A stretch of 56,118 nt of DNA from an uncultured Flavobacteriales bacterium (GCA_903860985.1 CAIOSO010000152.1:1-56118), one strand, 5' to 3'; positions 7,392 to 17,185 are shown, numbered from the stretch's first letter. The notes: generated from the letters alone by a model not told the origin. A program made the numbers and translations.

Positions 7392-9185
7392 TTATTTTCT
7401 GGCGTAGCGTCTTGTTCGAATGTAATTCATGAGGATGCTTAATAGGATGATAATCCCAAGTGGCAACAGCATATTGATGGTTTTATAGAAACCAGCAAAT
7501 TTCTTCACTTTTTCTTTATCAATTTCTTTGATGTCAATTTGACGACTGCGAATGTCTAGAACGGAGTTGTCCCCCATCATGTAATCTACCATGTTTTGGA
7601 AAAATTCTTGATTCCCGTAGTACAGCGAAATCCGACGTTGGTATAAGTCGAAATCCATTTTTAATTCATTAAATCCATTCGGACGATACAGGTAATTTAA
7701 ACCTTTAGGATTGGGCATGGAATCATATGTATTGGCAAAGAAAGTACCATTTCCAATCACCAATACTTTTCCTTCCTTCTGGCTTTTCGCTTGGAAAGCA
7801 TATTTTTTCGGCAAATTTTTCACGAACTCTGGTGGAAGTCGGTTATTGTAGTGCGAATTAAAATATCCTTCCACCATGCCACCTAAACAGAGTTTGTTAA
7901 TTGGGTCTTCTGGGTTGTCGACCAATTTCGGTGATTTCCCATAATTCAAAGGTAATCCGAGGTTTACAAAGGGTTGTAATCCACTAGGAATTGAATTTGG
8001 CGATGAGGTAATTAAACTTGTTTGTTTCAGGTTTGGTAAATCCACGAAACTTACTTCATTGGCATATTTCAGTAATATCGGATCCACATTCCGCGTAATC
8101 GGATGTTTTGAAGGAGTTGCCATTACATGAAAAAACCAAGGGATAAAAGTCGATTCAGCGAAGGGTACAATTTTGGGTGCGCATTGGACATCCATCATGT
8201 AGTTTTCATGAATTTTGATGCCATAATCAAATAATAGTCGGTCTAATTTAAGGTTCCTTCTCATGGAATGAGTCATTCCACGTGCCATAAGTGTATCTTC
8301 ATCGTGACCAAGGGTATTCATACACACCATTAATTTTCCACCCCTCATAACGAATTGGTCAAGTATATATAAACTGCTATCTGAATAGGGAATACGTGGA
8401 TTTGCGATGATGACACCATCAATGTCATTTAATGCGGCGATGGAATCAGATAAATTCACATCGGAAAGCGTGAAGTAAGGAGCAAGTAAAGCACGAGCGC
8501 GCATGGTTTGCTGATACGTCAATTCACCATGTCCTTGAAGGAAAGCAATTCTAGGCTTATTGACTTGCGTCAAGCGACGCATACTAGACACCAAATTATA
8601 CTCCAAGTTGTTTAAAGAGGTCTCGATAATTTCCGCCATATCCTCCAGACTATTTGGATGTCCGGGTTGCGTTCCAGGTAGAAATTGCACCATGTTTTCT
8701 TTGGTGATTCCATTCACAGTGTAACTCATGATTGCACCCGGAAATAACATCACTTTACTTTGAGTTCCATCCTTCATGTACGTTATCTCCAAGGGCATGA
8801 TTCCTTTTCCTTTATCGTACAATTGCGCGCGCATGGCATTCACTTCTTCTTCTGATCCAACGTTGATGTCGGTGAATAAATATTCAATGCGGTTTCCAGC
8901 GATGCGTTTAAAATCTTGTAGTTTATCTTTTAATGCGGTTTGAAAGTGTTTGATTTCGGAAGGCATATTGCCTTCTAAATAGATTTGAATACTAATTCTA
9001 TTTTCAAAGTTATCCTTGTTCGATAAGAAAAGTTCAGTGCTATTAGCCAAAGAATAACGTTGATCTTTGGTCATATCTATTTTGTAATAGATTAGGGAGC
9101 CAATGACGTTTGCTAAGACAATTGCCACAGCAACAAGTGTGAGAACCGTCCAGTTGAAAAGTCCTTTTGTAAGATTCTTTTTCAT
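7392..9185 (-). CDS. gldG: Gliding motility ABC transporter component GldG
   Basis: A 597-residue membrane protein with one TM helix near residues 13-35 and another near the C-terminus (about 570-590), enclosing a large extracytoplasmic ABC_transp_aux-type domain. Recognisable pieces are the Y-K-I-D-M-T-K-D-Q-R-Y-S-L segment just after the first helix and RIAFLQGHGELT near residue 210. GldG acts with GldF and the ATPase GldA in the ABC transporter linked to gliding in Flavobacterium. The gene follows gldF with one base between them and is followed by a DUF4340-like gene. No gldA is present in this window; in this group it is often elsewhere on the chromosome. Confidence 0.92.
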   Translation of the reverse strand: MKKNLTKGLFNWTVLTLVAVAIVLANVIGSLIYYKIDMTKDQRYSLANSTELFLSNKDNFENRISIQIYLEGNMPSEIKHFQTALKDKLQDFKRIAGNRIEYLFTDINVGSEEEVNAMRAQLYDKGKGIMPLEITYMKDGTQSKVMLFPGAIMSYTVNGITKENMVQFLPGTQPGHPNSLEDMAEIIETSLNNLEYNLVSSMRRLTQVNKPRIAFLQGHGELTYQQTMRARALLAPYFTLSDVNLSDSIAALNDIDGVIIANPRIPYSDSSLYILDQFVMRGGKLMVCMNTLGHDEDTLMARGMTHSMRRNLKLDRLLFDYGIKIHENYMMDVQCAPKIVPFAESTFIPWFFHVMATPSKHPITRNVDPILLKYANEVSFVDLPNLKQTSLITSSPNSIPSGLQPFVNLGLPLNYGKSPKLVDNPEDPINKLCLGGMVEGYFNSHYNNRLPPEFVKNLPKKYAFQAKSQKEGKVLVIGNGTFFANTYDSMPNPKGLNYLYRPNGFNELKMDFDLYQRRISLYYGNQEFFQNMVDYMMGDNSVLDIRSRQIDIKEIDKEKVKKFAGFYKTINMLLPLGIIILLSILMNYIRTRRYARK

Positions 9186-9186
9186 G

Positions 9187-9918
9187 TTATTTTTTCAATG
9201 TTTTAATCACCGTCAGTGAGGCAAATAAGAACAACAAATTGAGCGAGACAAAGTAGATGATGTCACCAGAATCGATCACACCTTTTTTGATGGAATCATA
9301 GTGGAAGGCAATACCAACATATTTAATAAAGTAGTCAAGTTCACCGAATTGACTAAAATTTCCCAGCAAGTTAAATCCATCATAGAATACCCAGCACATG
9401 AACATCGCTAGAATAAACGCAACAATTTGACTATTGGTGAGTGCGGAGGCAAAAATTCCAATGGAAACAAATACTGCACCGAGCAAAATCAGTCCAACAT
9501 AAGAGGTAATGGTGGCGCCCGTATCGATATTTCCTGATGGTTTCCCCAGGTAATACATAGAAATGAAATAAATAATGGTTGGAATAATAGCGATGACTAG
9601 CAAGGCAACGCCAGCCAAATATTTTGCAAAGATGAGTTTGAAGTCCGAAATCGGACGCGTTAGAAGAAGTTCTATTGTTCCTGTCCGTCTTTCTTCTGCA
9701 ATTGAACGCATGGTTATGGCAGGAATAAGAATAAAGAAGATAACGGGGGATAAATTGAAGAAGGGAATCATGTCCGCTTCGGTTCCTTCCAATAAATTTG
9801 TATTGTAGGTAAGGACCCAGTGGAATAGTCCAGACGCAATCAAATAAATGAGGATAAATACATATCCAATTACGGAACTAAGAAAACTATTGATTTCTTT
9901 AAAAAAGAGTGCGCGCAT
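9187..9918 (-). CDS. gldF: Gliding motility ABC transporter permease GldF
   Basis: A 243-residue ABC-2-type permease with about six transmembrane helices. The motif RSIAEERRTGTIELLLTRPI near residues 71-90 is the cytoplasmic ABC-2 signature that couples to the ATPase. Length and sequence match GldF. First gene of the leftward operon gldF-gldG-DUF4340. A TAnnTTTG -7 element lies 18-25 bases upstream of the start codon. Its product forms the membrane pore of the transporter required for gliding in Flavobacterium johnsoniae; the transported substrate is unknown. Confidence 0.92.
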   Translation of the reverse strand: MRALFFKEINSFLSSVIGYVFILIYLIASGLFHWVLTYNTNLLEGTEADMIPFFNLSPVIFFILIPAITMRSIAEERRTGTIELLLTRPISDFKLIFAKYLAGVALLVIAIIPTIIYFISMYYLGKPSGNIDTGATITSYVGLILLGAVFVSIGIFASALTNSQIVAFILAMFMCWVFYDGFNLLGNFSQFGELDYFIKYVGIAFHYDSIKKGVIDSGDIIYFVSLNLLFLFASLTVIKTLKK

Positions 9919-9935
9919 ATGAATTTTTCAGTCTT

Positions 9936-9943
9936 CAAAAATA
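9936..9943 (-). promoter_or_regulatory. Likely -7 element of the gldFG operon
   Basis: On the minus strand this reads TATTTTTG, a match to TAnnTTTG. A TTTG at 9,972-9,975 on the same strand is 28 bases away, longer than usual, so the -33 element is uncertain. Confidence 0.45.
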
Positions 9944-10010
9944 AGGATTTTCCACGTACGATGAACAGGGTCAAATTTTCCTTTCAACCTTGATCTTTTG
10001 AAAAGTTTAT

Positions 10011-10042
10011 TCAAAAAAAAATCCCGCGAGAGGCGGGATTTT
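10011..10042 (-). terminator. Terminator of the cold-shock gene
   Basis: 8-bp stem AATCCCGC/GCGGGATT (10,020-10,027 with 10,033-10,040) with a long T-run on the minus strand after it. Because A and T runs lie on both sides it may also stop transcription arriving from the left. Confidence 0.88.
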
Positions 10043-10060
10043 AATGATGAGAATGTACTA

Positions 10061-10252
10061 CTATGCTTTTTTTACATTGATTGCATTCAAACCTTTACGA
10101 CCTTCTTGTAAATCGTACTCAACTTCGTCGTTTTCTTTGACTTTGTCGATTAATCCTGTTACATGAACAAAATACTCTTTGTTCGTGTCGTCTTCGATAA
10201 TAAATCCAAATCCTTTAGATTCATTAAAGAACTTTACTGTTCCTCTACTCAT
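10061..10252 (-). CDS. Cold-shock-domain RNA-binding protein
   Basis: A 63-residue protein made of a single cold-shock (OB-fold) domain. RNP1 is KGFGFI at residues 13-18 and the RNP2 region reads YFVHVTGL at 27-34, where many Csp proteins have FVHFS; the change is common in Bacteroidota members. It binds single-stranded RNA or DNA and acts as a nucleic-acid chaperone in the cytosol. Monocistronic, with a consensus promoter upstream and a strong terminator downstream. Whether it is cold-induced cannot be told from the sequence. Confidence 0.93.
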   Translation of the reverse strand: MSRGTVKFFNESKGFGFIIEDDTNKEYFVHVTGLIDKVKENDEVEYDLQEGRKGLNAINVKKA

Positions 10253-10274
10253 TTTGTAATAAATTAATTTTGGG

Positions 10275-10305
10275 TAAAGGTAGACTTAATTACCGGTTAT
10301 CCAAA
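10275..10305 (-). promoter_or_regulatory. Promoter of the cold-shock gene
   Basis: On the minus strand TTTG (10,302-10,305) is followed after 19 bases by TACCTTTA (10,275-10,282), one base from the TAnnTTTG consensus. The transcript would begin around 10,268, leaving a short leader. Confidence 0.65.
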
Positions 10306-10341
10306 AAAAAGTGAATTATTTTGCCTTTTTTGCTATTTAAG

Positions 10342-10641
10342 TCATTGAAATCCATCGAAGTATTCCCTTAAACTCCATGCTTCTGGTTTTGCGGAGAACC
10401 ATGGTTTAATGGTCGGCCAGATGGATTGAAATAGGGGGGATAGGCGGTAATTTTCTAGTGCTTCTTCATTTTCCCAACGACTGTAAGTCATGATCACACA
10501 AGGATTCTTTATGTCCTGAATTAATTTCATCCCTTGACAGCCTGGGAAATTATTAACGGACCATTTGACTTCTTCAAAGTAATCTAAGAATGTTTGTAGT
10601 CGATCTTCTTGAAATTCAAGCTTAACAATGCGGGTAATCAT
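10342..10641 (-). CDS. Antibiotic biosynthesis monooxygenase (ABM) domain protein
   Basis: A 99-residue dimeric alpha-beta barrel (ABM superfamily) protein by pattern: an N-terminal strand MITRIVKLEF, the central CQGMKLIQD strand, the YSRWENEEALENYRLSPLF segment typical of the family, and a tryptophan-rich C-terminus. Family members include quinol and haem-degrading oxygenases and many proteins without known activity, so no substrate is assigned. The start codon lies 5 bases after the stop of the SAM hydroxide adenosyltransferase gene, so the two are co-transcribed, though their joint role is unclear. Confidence 0.75.
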   Translation of the reverse strand: MITRIVKLEFQEDRLQTFLDYFEEVKWSVNNFPGCQGMKLIQDIKNPCVIMTYSRWENEEALENYRLSPLFQSIWPTIKPWFSAKPEAWSLREYFDGFQ

Positions 10642-10646
10642 TCGTG

Positions 10647-11501
10647 CTAATCAAATAGTGAATCAAAGTCCTCTTTGGAGCCTTTTGGAGTAAATTCAAT
10701 ATGAACAGGATCCCCTTGTCTCATGCCAAAAAGTTTATTTGCTCCACCCGTACTGCCATTTGCTCCTCGGTTAATGGCAATTTCTAGCAGTTCACTGCTA
10801 TTAAAAAGTGCCACACGTTCACCCATGGTGACGTTATTGTAGGTTTCATTGATTTCGTCGATGTAATACTCTTTGTTCAAATACTTAATTGTAAATGGCG
10901 TTTTTTCGCCAAAACGATCGAAATCTGATTTACTGATGTTCGTGATTAAATTACCGTATCCATCTATGTGAATAACATTTCCACGGATGATTAAATGTTC
11001 AATAACAGGTTTTTGCATGAATGCACGCTTGTATCCAGTTGTTGGATTCGCGAAACTACCTATCGACTCTCCTGCGGCAATCCTTTTCGCAAGTGGAATA
11101 AAGCAATTTTTTGTTGGGAACTTGACCATTTCTGGATGGTTCAAAATGTCCGTGAACTGATATAACTCATCTGGATGCTCCTCATCTAAAAAACAACCGA
11201 AAAATCCATTGTCATTCGAAATAAAAAATTGTCCTCTGAATAACATGATGGTAGGAAAACTTACTTTTTCTCCTGTTAAGATGGGTTCGCTATCCACACC
11301 GATGATGTGAATCGTTCCTTTTGGAAAGTCTTGGTAACAACAACGCAGTTGAAAAGCGGCGTTAGCTACATCAAACGGACGAATATTGTGTGAGATGTCG
11401 ATAATCGTCGGTTGCTGCATTTGATTTAAAATGGCACCCTTCATAGCGGCCACATAGTAGTCTTGAAGTCCAGTATCTGAAGTAAGAGTTACGATTTGCA
11501 T
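10647..11501 (-). CDS. S-adenosylmethionine hydroxide adenosyltransferase (DUF62 family)
   Basis: A 284-residue protein of the SAM-dependent chlorinase/fluorinase-related family. It opens with IVTLTSDTGLQDYYVAAMKG, the family's SAM-binding start with its conserved aspartate and tyrosine. Other markers are the DISH motif near residues 36-39 and the D-G-Y-G-N-L-I-T-N-I segment near 177. Housekeeping members hydrolyse SAM to adenosine and methionine using water or hydroxide. Residues alone do not show why a cell needs this; control of SAM levels is the usual suggestion. Upstream gene of a pair with the ABM protein, divergent from phoH. Confidence 0.88.
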   Translation of the reverse strand: MQIVTLTSDTGLQDYYVAAMKGAILNQMQQPTIIDISHNIRPFDVANAAFQLRCCYQDFPKGTIHIIGVDSEPILTGEKVSFPTIMLFRGQFFISNDNGFFGCFLDEEHPDELYQFTDILNHPEMVKFPTKNCFIPLAKRIAAGESIGSFANPTTGYKRAFMQKPVIEHLIIRGNVIHIDGYGNLITNISKSDFDRFGEKTPFTIKYLNKEYYIDEINETYNNVTMGERVALFNSSELLEIAINRGANGSTGGANKLFGMRQGDPVHIEFTPKGSKEDFDSLFD

Positions 11502-11592
11502 GTCAAACAGAAATCAGTGTCCGCAGAAATTTATAATTTTACCAAAAGTAATCTAAATAAGAATATCACCCTTGAACATACATTAAAATAAA

Positions 11593-12582
11593 TTGAACAC
11601 AGCAAATCGACATATTGAAATTAGCGGATTGAATCCGGCGGAGATCTTTGGAGTAAATGATGTAAACCTGCGTCACATCAAAACATTCTTCCCGAAACTT
11701 AAAATTACCGCTCGGGGAAATATGATATCCCTTAATGGTGACGAAGAAGTGATGGATGAGTTTGAACGTAAATTCAACTTACTCATTCAACATTATCAAA
11801 TATTTAATCATTTAACGGAGAACAACATTGATAATTTGATGCTCGATGATGGTTCAAAAATGCTGTCTACAGACGATGGATCCGAGATTTTAGTTCATGG
11901 TAACGGTGGAGCAAAAATCAAGGCGCGCACGGTGAACCAAAAGAAAATGGTTCAAGCGGTTGATAAAGACGATATGGTTTTTGCTGTCGGACCCGCAGGT
12001 ACTGGAAAAACATATACCGCTGTTGCATTGGCTGTGCGAGCCCTTAAAGCGAAAGAAGTCAAACGCATCATTTTAACGAGGCCAGCTGTCGAAGCAGGTG
12101 AGAATCTTGGTTTTCTTCCTGGAGACTTAAAAGAAAAGCTGGATCCGTATTTAATGCCATTGTACGACGCATTGCGAGACATGATTCCGGCAGAGAAATT
12201 AGCGGATATGATTGAATTTGGGGTGATCGAAATTGCACCTCTGGCGTTCATGCGTGGACGAACATTGGATAAAGCATTTGTGATTTTAGATGAAGCTCAG
12301 AATACAACTCAAATGCAAATGAAAATGTTCTTGACGCGTATGGGAATGACAGCTAAATTCATCATAACAGGTGATATGTCCCAAGTTGATTTACCAAGTA
12401 AACAGCGTTCCGGATTAGCATACGCTTTAGATGTGTTGAAGGATGTGGATGAAATTAGCGTGATTAGACTCGGACAAAGTGACGTCATTAGACACCGATT
12501 AGTAAAGAAAATCATCGAAGCATTCGATAAAGCAGAAATAGAAGCAAAAGCACAAAAAGAACTTAAAGAGAAACAAGCATGA
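11593..12582 (+). CDS. phoH: PhoH-family ATPase
   Basis: A 329-residue PhoH/PhoL-type protein. The P-loop [11 protein letters not shown] lies near residues 136-146, a Walker B-like VILDEAQN near 232-239, and [10 protein letters not shown] (sensor region) near 258-267. The start is a TTG at 11,593: it gives the family's normal N-terminus, while the first in-frame ATG would remove about 42 residues. PhoH proteins are ATPases, some with RNA helicase or nuclease-linked roles; YbeZ-type members act with YbeY in ribosome RNA handling. Its last four bases overlap purC, so the two are translationally linked. Confidence 0.9.
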   Translation: MNTANRHIEISGLNPAEIFGVNDVNLRHIKTFFPKLKITARGNMISLNGDEEVMDEFERKFNLLIQHYQIFNHLTENNIDNLMLDDGSKMLSTDDGSEILVHGNGGAKIKARTVNQKKMVQAVDKDDMVFAVGPAGTGKTYTAVALAVRALKAKEVKRIILTRPAVEAGENLGFLPGDLKEKLDPYLMPLYDALRDMIPAEKLADMIEFGVIEIAPLAFMRGRTLDKAFVILDEAQNTTQMQMKMFLTRMGMTAKFIITGDMSQVDLPSKQRSGLAYALDVLKDVDEISVIRLGQSDVIRHRLVKKIIEAFDKAEIEAKAQKELKEKQA

Positions 12583-13523
12583 ACGCAATAACAGAGTCAA
12601 ATTTTAATTTCAAGGGGCAAACAAACGTATATCACGGCAAAGTACGCGATGTGTATACCTTGGATAATGGATTGTTAGTCATGGTTGCTTCGGATCGAAT
12701 TTCAGCGTTTGATCATATTTTACCGAAAGGAATTCCGTTCAAGGGACAAGTGCTCAATCAAGTAGCCACCATGTTTTTAGACGCAACAAGAGACATCGTA
12801 CCCAACTGGCTTGTTGCCACTCCTGATCCAAGTGTAGCTGTGGGATTGGCATGTGATCCCGTTCGTGTTGAAATGGTGATTCGCGGATACCTAGCTGGAC
12901 ATTCAGCACGCGAGTATAAATTGGGAAAACGCATGTTGTGCGGGGTAGTTCTTCCGGAAGGAATGAAGGAAAACGACCGTTTCCCGGAGCCGATCATTAC
13001 ACCGGCAACAAAAGCGGAAGAAGGACACGACGAGGATATTTCTAGAGAGGATATTTTAGCAAAAGGAATCGTTCCACAAGCGATTTATGAAAAAATGGAG
13101 GCGTACACACGTGCTTTGTTTCAACGAGGAACGGAAATGGCTGCAGCTCGTGGACTGATATTAGTAGATACGAAATACGAATTCGGAATTCGCAATGGCG
13201 AAGTAATCTTGATTGATGAAATCCATACCCCAGATTCATCGCGTTATTTTTACAAAGATGGATATGAGGAAAGACAAGCGAATGGAGAGGCACAAAAGCA
13301 ATTATCCAAAGAATTCGTTCGTCAATGGTTGATTGAAAACGATTTTCAAGGGTTAGATGGACAGGAAATGCCATTTATGCCCGATGAATTTGTTGCCACG
13401 ATCACCGATCGTTACATTGAACTCTACGAGAAAATCACTGGAAATGCATTTGTGAAATCAGAAACGGCTGACATTACACGCCGCATTCAATCAAACGTAG
13501 ATTCCTATTTGAATTCCTTATAA
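12579..13523 (+). CDS. purC: Phosphoribosylaminoimidazole-succinocarboxamide synthase PurC
   Basis: A 314-residue SAICAR synthetase, the longer form of the enzyme (short bacterial forms have about 240 residues). It joins CAIR with aspartate using ATP in purine synthesis. Signatures are GKVRDVY near residue 21, SDRISAFD near 42-49, IIRGYLAGS-type sequence ([11 protein letters not shown]) near 101-111, and LVDTKYEFG with a following [12 protein letters not shown] near 210-217. It overlaps phoH by ATGA. A 111-base gap separates it from panB. The call is secure. Confidence 0.95.
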   Translation: MNAITESNFNFKGQTNVYHGKVRDVYTLDNGLLVMVASDRISAFDHILPKGIPFKGQVLNQVATMFLDATRDIVPNWLVATPDPSVAVGLACDPVRVEMVIRGYLAGHSAREYKLGKRMLCGVVLPEGMKENDRFPEPIITPATKAEEGHDEDISREDILAKGIVPQAIYEKMEAYTRALFQRGTEMAAARGLILVDTKYEFGIRNGEVILIDEIHTPDSSRYFYKDGYEERQANGEAQKQLSKEFVRQWLIENDFQGLDGQEMPFMPDEFVATITDRYIELYEKITGNAFVKSETADITRRIQSNVDSYLNSL

Positions 13524-13634
13524 ATCGATCACCGTATTTGCGAATTAGTAGATTCAAAGATTAAGCCTTAATTTTACTTAAAAGAAGCTGATTGTTTGGT
13601 TCCATTGGAATCCGTCAGCTGGATAAACGAAACT

Positions 13635-14450
13635 ATGTCAGTTCATTCAAACGTAAAAAAAGTAACGACGCATACCCTTCATGAAATGAAGAATGCCGGA
13701 CAAAAAATCTCGATGCTTACGGCCTATGACTTTTCCATGGCGCGCATTGTGGATGAGGCTGGAATCGATGTGATTTTAGTTGGAGATTCCGCATCCAATG
13801 TGATGGCGGGACATGAAACAACCTTGCCAATCACCTTAGATCAAATGATCTATCATGCATCTTCTGTGGTACGTGCAGTACAACGTTCATTGGTTGTGGT
13901 GGATATGCCCTTTGGATCCTATCAAGGAAATTCCAAAGAGGCACTGTCCAGTGCGATTAAAATCATGAAAGAATCTGGAGGACATGCAGTTAAATTGGAG
14001 GGTGGACAAGAAATCATCGAATCTATTGGACGCATTTTAACGGCAGGAATTCCTGTTATGGGACATTTAGGATTGACACCACAATCTATTTATAAATTCG
14101 GGACGTATGTAGTCCGTGCGAAAGAAGACGAAGAGGCACAACGCTTGATTGAAGATGCGAAGGCGTTAGAAGCAGTTGGATGCTTTGCAATTGTGCTGGA
14201 AAAAATACCTGCGCAATTGGCAGCACAAGTGGCAAAAATGGTCTCGATTCCTATTATTGGGATTGGTGCTGGAAATGGTGTAGACGGACAAGTTCTTGTG
14301 GTGCACGATATGTTGGGAATTAATAACGAATTCAATCCACGGTTTTTACGTAAGTACAATAATTTACACGAGCAAATGATGAATTCCTTCCATGCATATA
14401 TCAAAGATGTACAGTCTGGAGACTTCCCGAATGAATCTGAACAATATTAA
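13635..14450 (+). CDS. panB: 3-methyl-2-oxobutanoate hydroxymethyltransferase PanB
   Basis: A 271-residue enzyme that adds a hydroxymethyl group from methylene-tetrahydrofolate to alpha-ketoisovalerate, the first committed step of pantothenate synthesis. Motifs: MLTAYDF near the N-terminus, [20 protein letters not shown] with the metal-binding aspartate, MPFGSYQ, VKLEGG, and GHLGLTPQS. The ATG at 13,635 is preferred over the upstream frame start at 13,596 because it gives the normal N-terminus. The next gene, an ABC binding protein, starts 3 bases after the stop, so they are probably one transcript. Confidence 0.95.
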   Translation: MSVHSNVKKVTTHTLHEMKNAGQKISMLTAYDFSMARIVDEAGIDVILVGDSASNVMAGHETTLPITLDQMIYHASSVVRAVQRSLVVVDMPFGSYQGNSKEALSSAIKIMKESGGHAVKLEGGQEIIESIGRILTAGIPVMGHLGLTPQSIYKFGTYVVRAKEDEEAQRLIEDAKALEAVGCFAIVLEKIPAQLAAQVAKMVSIPIIGIGAGNGVDGQVLVVHDMLGINNEFNPRFLRKYNNLHEQMMNSFHAYIKDVQSGDFPNESEQY

Positions 14451-14453
14451 TAG

Positions 14454-15494
14454 ATGAGGTTCTTCTTGGTTGTTCTTTTGGTGATACTTGCTTCTTGTTT
14501 GCATCAAGTGAAGCAAAGCCAACAAACGAAATCATCAGAAGTCAATATCTGTCACCACAGTAAATACCTAGGCGTAATTAAAACGAAGAATGGGTACCTG
14601 ATTCGCATTCAACATCCAGATCGGAAGAACCAACATTTTCACCTGAATATTTCTTCTCCAGCTAAAAATGTAGCGGTCTTATCGGCTACTCATATCGGCA
14701 TGTTATCGGCATTAAACGAAGAGAAGCGCATCGCGGCGATCACAGATATTCGATATGTCTACAGTCCAAAAGTCTTAAAACGATTCCAACAGAAACAGAT
14801 TATTGCATTGCAGAACGAACAATCTATGTCTGTGGATCAATTGCTGCGTTCAAAATCTGAATATGTGATTTACAGTGCATTCTCTGGTTCATTTTCTCAA
14901 GAAAAGCGATTGGAAAAATTAGGCATTCACTGCATTCCAAACTTTGATTGGCGAGAACAAACGGCATTGGGTCGGGCGGAATGGATCTTGCTTTTTGGTG
15001 TTTTAAGCGGAAAAGTCTCAGAGGCAATTCAGTTATTTCGCACCATTGAACTTGCATATAATCGTTCAAAGAACTCCAACATAGTTTCAAGCGAAATGAT
15101 TTCAGGAAACGTAACGGGAGATTTTTGGTATGCCCCAGCGGGTGAGAGTTTTATGGCGGATATTTTTAGAAACGCTGGTTTGAATTACGTGTATCATCAA
15201 ACAAAGGGAACAGGAAGTGTTGCCTATTCCAGAGAGAAAATCATGAAGGATGGATCCAACGTGAAAATATGGTTGAATCCGGGATTCTCAACAAAAAAGG
15301 AAATCATTTGCGTTCATCCAAAAGCTAAATACTTGCCTTTTTTCAAGGATTCAAAAATATTTTGTTACACGCACAACAGTAATAAGTATTGGGAATTTAG
15401 TACCTTACGGCCAGATTGGTTACTGGAAGATCTTGCTCGAATTGCCGCGGGAAAAACCACAAAGGGCCTTCATTTTTATCAAGAAGTGAAATGA
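14454..15494 (+). CDS. ABC importer substrate-binding lipoprotein (corrinoid/iron-complex type)
   Basis: A 346-residue lipoprotein. The signal peptide ends LVILASC, with lipidated Cys at residue 15. The mature part has the helical-backbone (BtuF/FecB-like, periplasmic binding fold III) pattern: a first domain with VAVLSATHIGMLSALNEEKRI, a linking helix near SMSVDQLLRSKSEYVIYSAF, and a second domain with FWYAPAGESFMADIFRNAGL and a C-terminal RPDWLLEDLARI. It would deliver a corrinoid, haem or ferric chelate to the permease. It forms an operon with the following permease and ATPase genes, overlapping the permease by four bases. Substrate cannot be told from sequence. Confidence 0.85.
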   Translation: MRFFLVVLLVILASCLHQVKQSQQTKSSEVNICHHSKYLGVIKTKNGYLIRIQHPDRKNQHFHLNISSPAKNVAVLSATHIGMLSALNEEKRIAAITDIRYVYSPKVLKRFQQKQIIALQNEQSMSVDQLLRSKSEYVIYSAFSGSFSQEKRLEKLGIHCIPNFDWREQTALGRAEWILLFGVLSGKVSEAIQLFRTIELAYNRSKNSNIVSSEMISGNVTGDFWYAPAGESFMADIFRNAGLNYVYHQTKGTGSVAYSREKIMKDGSNVKIWLNPGFSTKKEIICVHPKAKYLPFFKDSKIFCYTHNSNKYWEFSTLRPDWLLEDLARIAAGKTTKGLHFYQEVK

Positions 15495-16486
15495 AAGATT
15501 GGAGTTTAAAATGGATAATGATTTGTTTGCTGTGTTTTTTACCCATAGCCATGTATCTCCATTTAATGGCCGGTCAAATTGAGATTTCGTATGCTTCTTT
15601 CTTTGATTCGTTTTGGAATTACGACGCTAATAACACCACGCATGTGCTGGTAAGAGAATTCAGAATTCCACGCTTAGCTATGGCCTTGTTCGCAGGAGCT
15701 GGATTGTCTTTATCGGGAATGTTGATGCAAACCTTGTTTAAGAATCCATTAGCAGGGCCCTATGTCCTAGGGATTAATTCAGGGGCAAGTTTACTGATTG
15801 CCTTGAGTTTAATGACATCTATACAGTTTTTTCAGTCAAATTTCGGTTTAATCGGAACAGCATTAATAGGCGCATTTGCTGCTGGACTCCTCATGATGGC
15901 CGTCGCACAGCGTTTAAAATCTCAGATTTCTTTGTTGTTGGTTGGATTGATGTTTGGGAGTTTCACCTCTGCGATTGTCTCCATCTTGGAATCCTTTGCG
16001 GGTGCTGAATCGTTGAAATCCTATACAATGTGGTCTATGGGCTCGCTGCAGCAAGTAGAATTCGGACAACTAGGATTTATTTCCTTGATTTTTTTGGTTG
16101 GAATTGCTGCATCATTCTTATTAGTCAAGCCCTTAAATATGCTGGTAATAGGGGAGAAGTCAGCCGCCTTATTAGGACTGCCTATAAAATCAATGCGCAT
16201 GTTTGTATTATTGTTGACGGCTTTGTTTGCGGGATTAATTACCGCTTTTTGTGGTCCAATTGCCTTTGTTGGAATTGCCATACCAAATTTGACCAGGATT
16301 TTATTTCAAACGTCTAACCACCGTTATTTAATCATTGGAAATTGCTTCATAGGAGCTATTTTCCTTCTCTTAACGGATGCGTTTATTCAAGTATTAGAGG
16401 GACACATCAGTATTCCATTGAACGCGATTACTTCCATCATCGGTGCTCCTTTTGTTGTATTCTTATTAATGCGTAAACTGAGATGA
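15491..16486 (+). CDS. ABC importer permease (FecCD/BtuC family)
   Basis: A 331-residue polytopic membrane protein of the FecCD family with about nine or ten transmembrane segments. Signatures: RIPRLAMALFAGAGLSLSGM with the adjacent KNPLAGPYVLGINSGASL, the family's most conserved stretch, and CGPIAFVGIAIPNLTR near the C-terminal third. The start is the ATG at 15,491, overlapping the stop of the binding-protein gene as ATGA; the longer frame from 15,416 lies inside that gene and is not used. Works as a dimer in the inner membrane with the ATPase encoded next. Confidence 0.93.
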   Translation: MKDWSLKWIMICLLCFLPIAMYLHLMAGQIEISYASFFDSFWNYDANNTTHVLVREFRIPRLAMALFAGAGLSLSGMLMQTLFKNPLAGPYVLGINSGASLLIALSLMTSIQFFQSNFGLIGTALIGAFAAGLLMMAVAQRLKSQISLLLVGLMFGSFTSAIVSILESFAGAESLKSYTMWSMGSLQQVEFGQLGFISLIFLVGIAASFLLVKPLNMLVIGEKSAALLGLPIKSMRMFVLLLTALFAGLITAFCGPIAFVGIAIPNLTRILFQTSNHRYLIIGNCFIGAIFLLLTDAFIQVLEGHISIPLNAITSIIGAPFVVFLLMRKLR

Positions 16487-17178
16487 TACAATTACAAGAG
16501 CTGCGTATTGGTTATCAATGTGAATTATTGTCTTCTGAGCATCTATTGTTAGAGGCGGGAAAGGTATACGCTTTAGTGGGTAGAAATGGAATTGGAAAAT
16601 CCACCTTGATTCAAACGATGGCAGGTCTTCAAAAACAATTAGCCGGGGATATCACCATAAATGGTCAATTCGTTTCACGTTTGAATGCCCAAGAAATAGC
16701 AGAAACGATTTCCCTTGTGGATACGCGCTTCGAAGGTGTGGAGTATTTAAAGGTGAAAGATTATTTGGCATTAGGCAGAGCACCATATACAGATTTATTC
16801 GGCCGTTTAGGCACCAAAGACTGGCACATTGTGGAAAGTGTGGCGACGGATTTGTCCATTACACATTTGCTTGAAAAATTCACCGATGAAATCAGTGATG
16901 GCGAGCGTCAACTTTGTGCCGTGGCAAGAGCTTTCGTGCAGGAGACTCCCGTTATTTTATTGGATGAACCGACCGCTTTTTTAGATTACATCAATCGAAA
17001 AAAATTATTGGCCTTGCTAAAGCTCCTTTCAGCGGAAAAGAATAAGTGTATTGTATTGTCTACCCATGATTTGGATTTGTGCTTGGATCATTCCATTCCA
17101 TTCCTTTTGGCAGCTCATGGGGAAATTCGTTTACATACAAGCCTAAGCAAAGAGGAAATCATAAAAGCAATGTCGTAA
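16483..17178 (+). CDS. ABC importer ATP-binding protein (FecE/BtuD type)
   Basis: A 231-residue ATPase. Walker A GRNGIGKST near residues 34-42, the signature motif in the form SDGERQ (family usual SGGE/DGE) near 137-142, Walker B VILLDEPTAFLD near 158-169, and the switch histidine in STHDLD near 195-200. It begins in an ATGA overlap with the permease gene and ends the operon, followed by a terminator shared with frr. It energises uptake of the substrate captured by the lipoprotein. Slightly short compared with the 250-260 residues common in this family. Confidence 0.93.
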   Translation: MIQLQELRIGYQCELLSSEHLLLEAGKVYALVGRNGIGKSTLIQTMAGLQKQLAGDITINGQFVSRLNAQEIAETISLVDTRFEGVEYLKVKDYLALGRAPYTDLFGRLGTKDWHIVESVATDLSITHLLEKFTDEISDGERQLCAVARAFVQETPVILLDEPTAFLDYINRKKLLALLKLLSAEKNKCIVLSTHDLDLCLDHSIPFLLAAHGEIRLHTSLSKEEIIKAMS

Positions 17179-17185
17179 AACGAAA

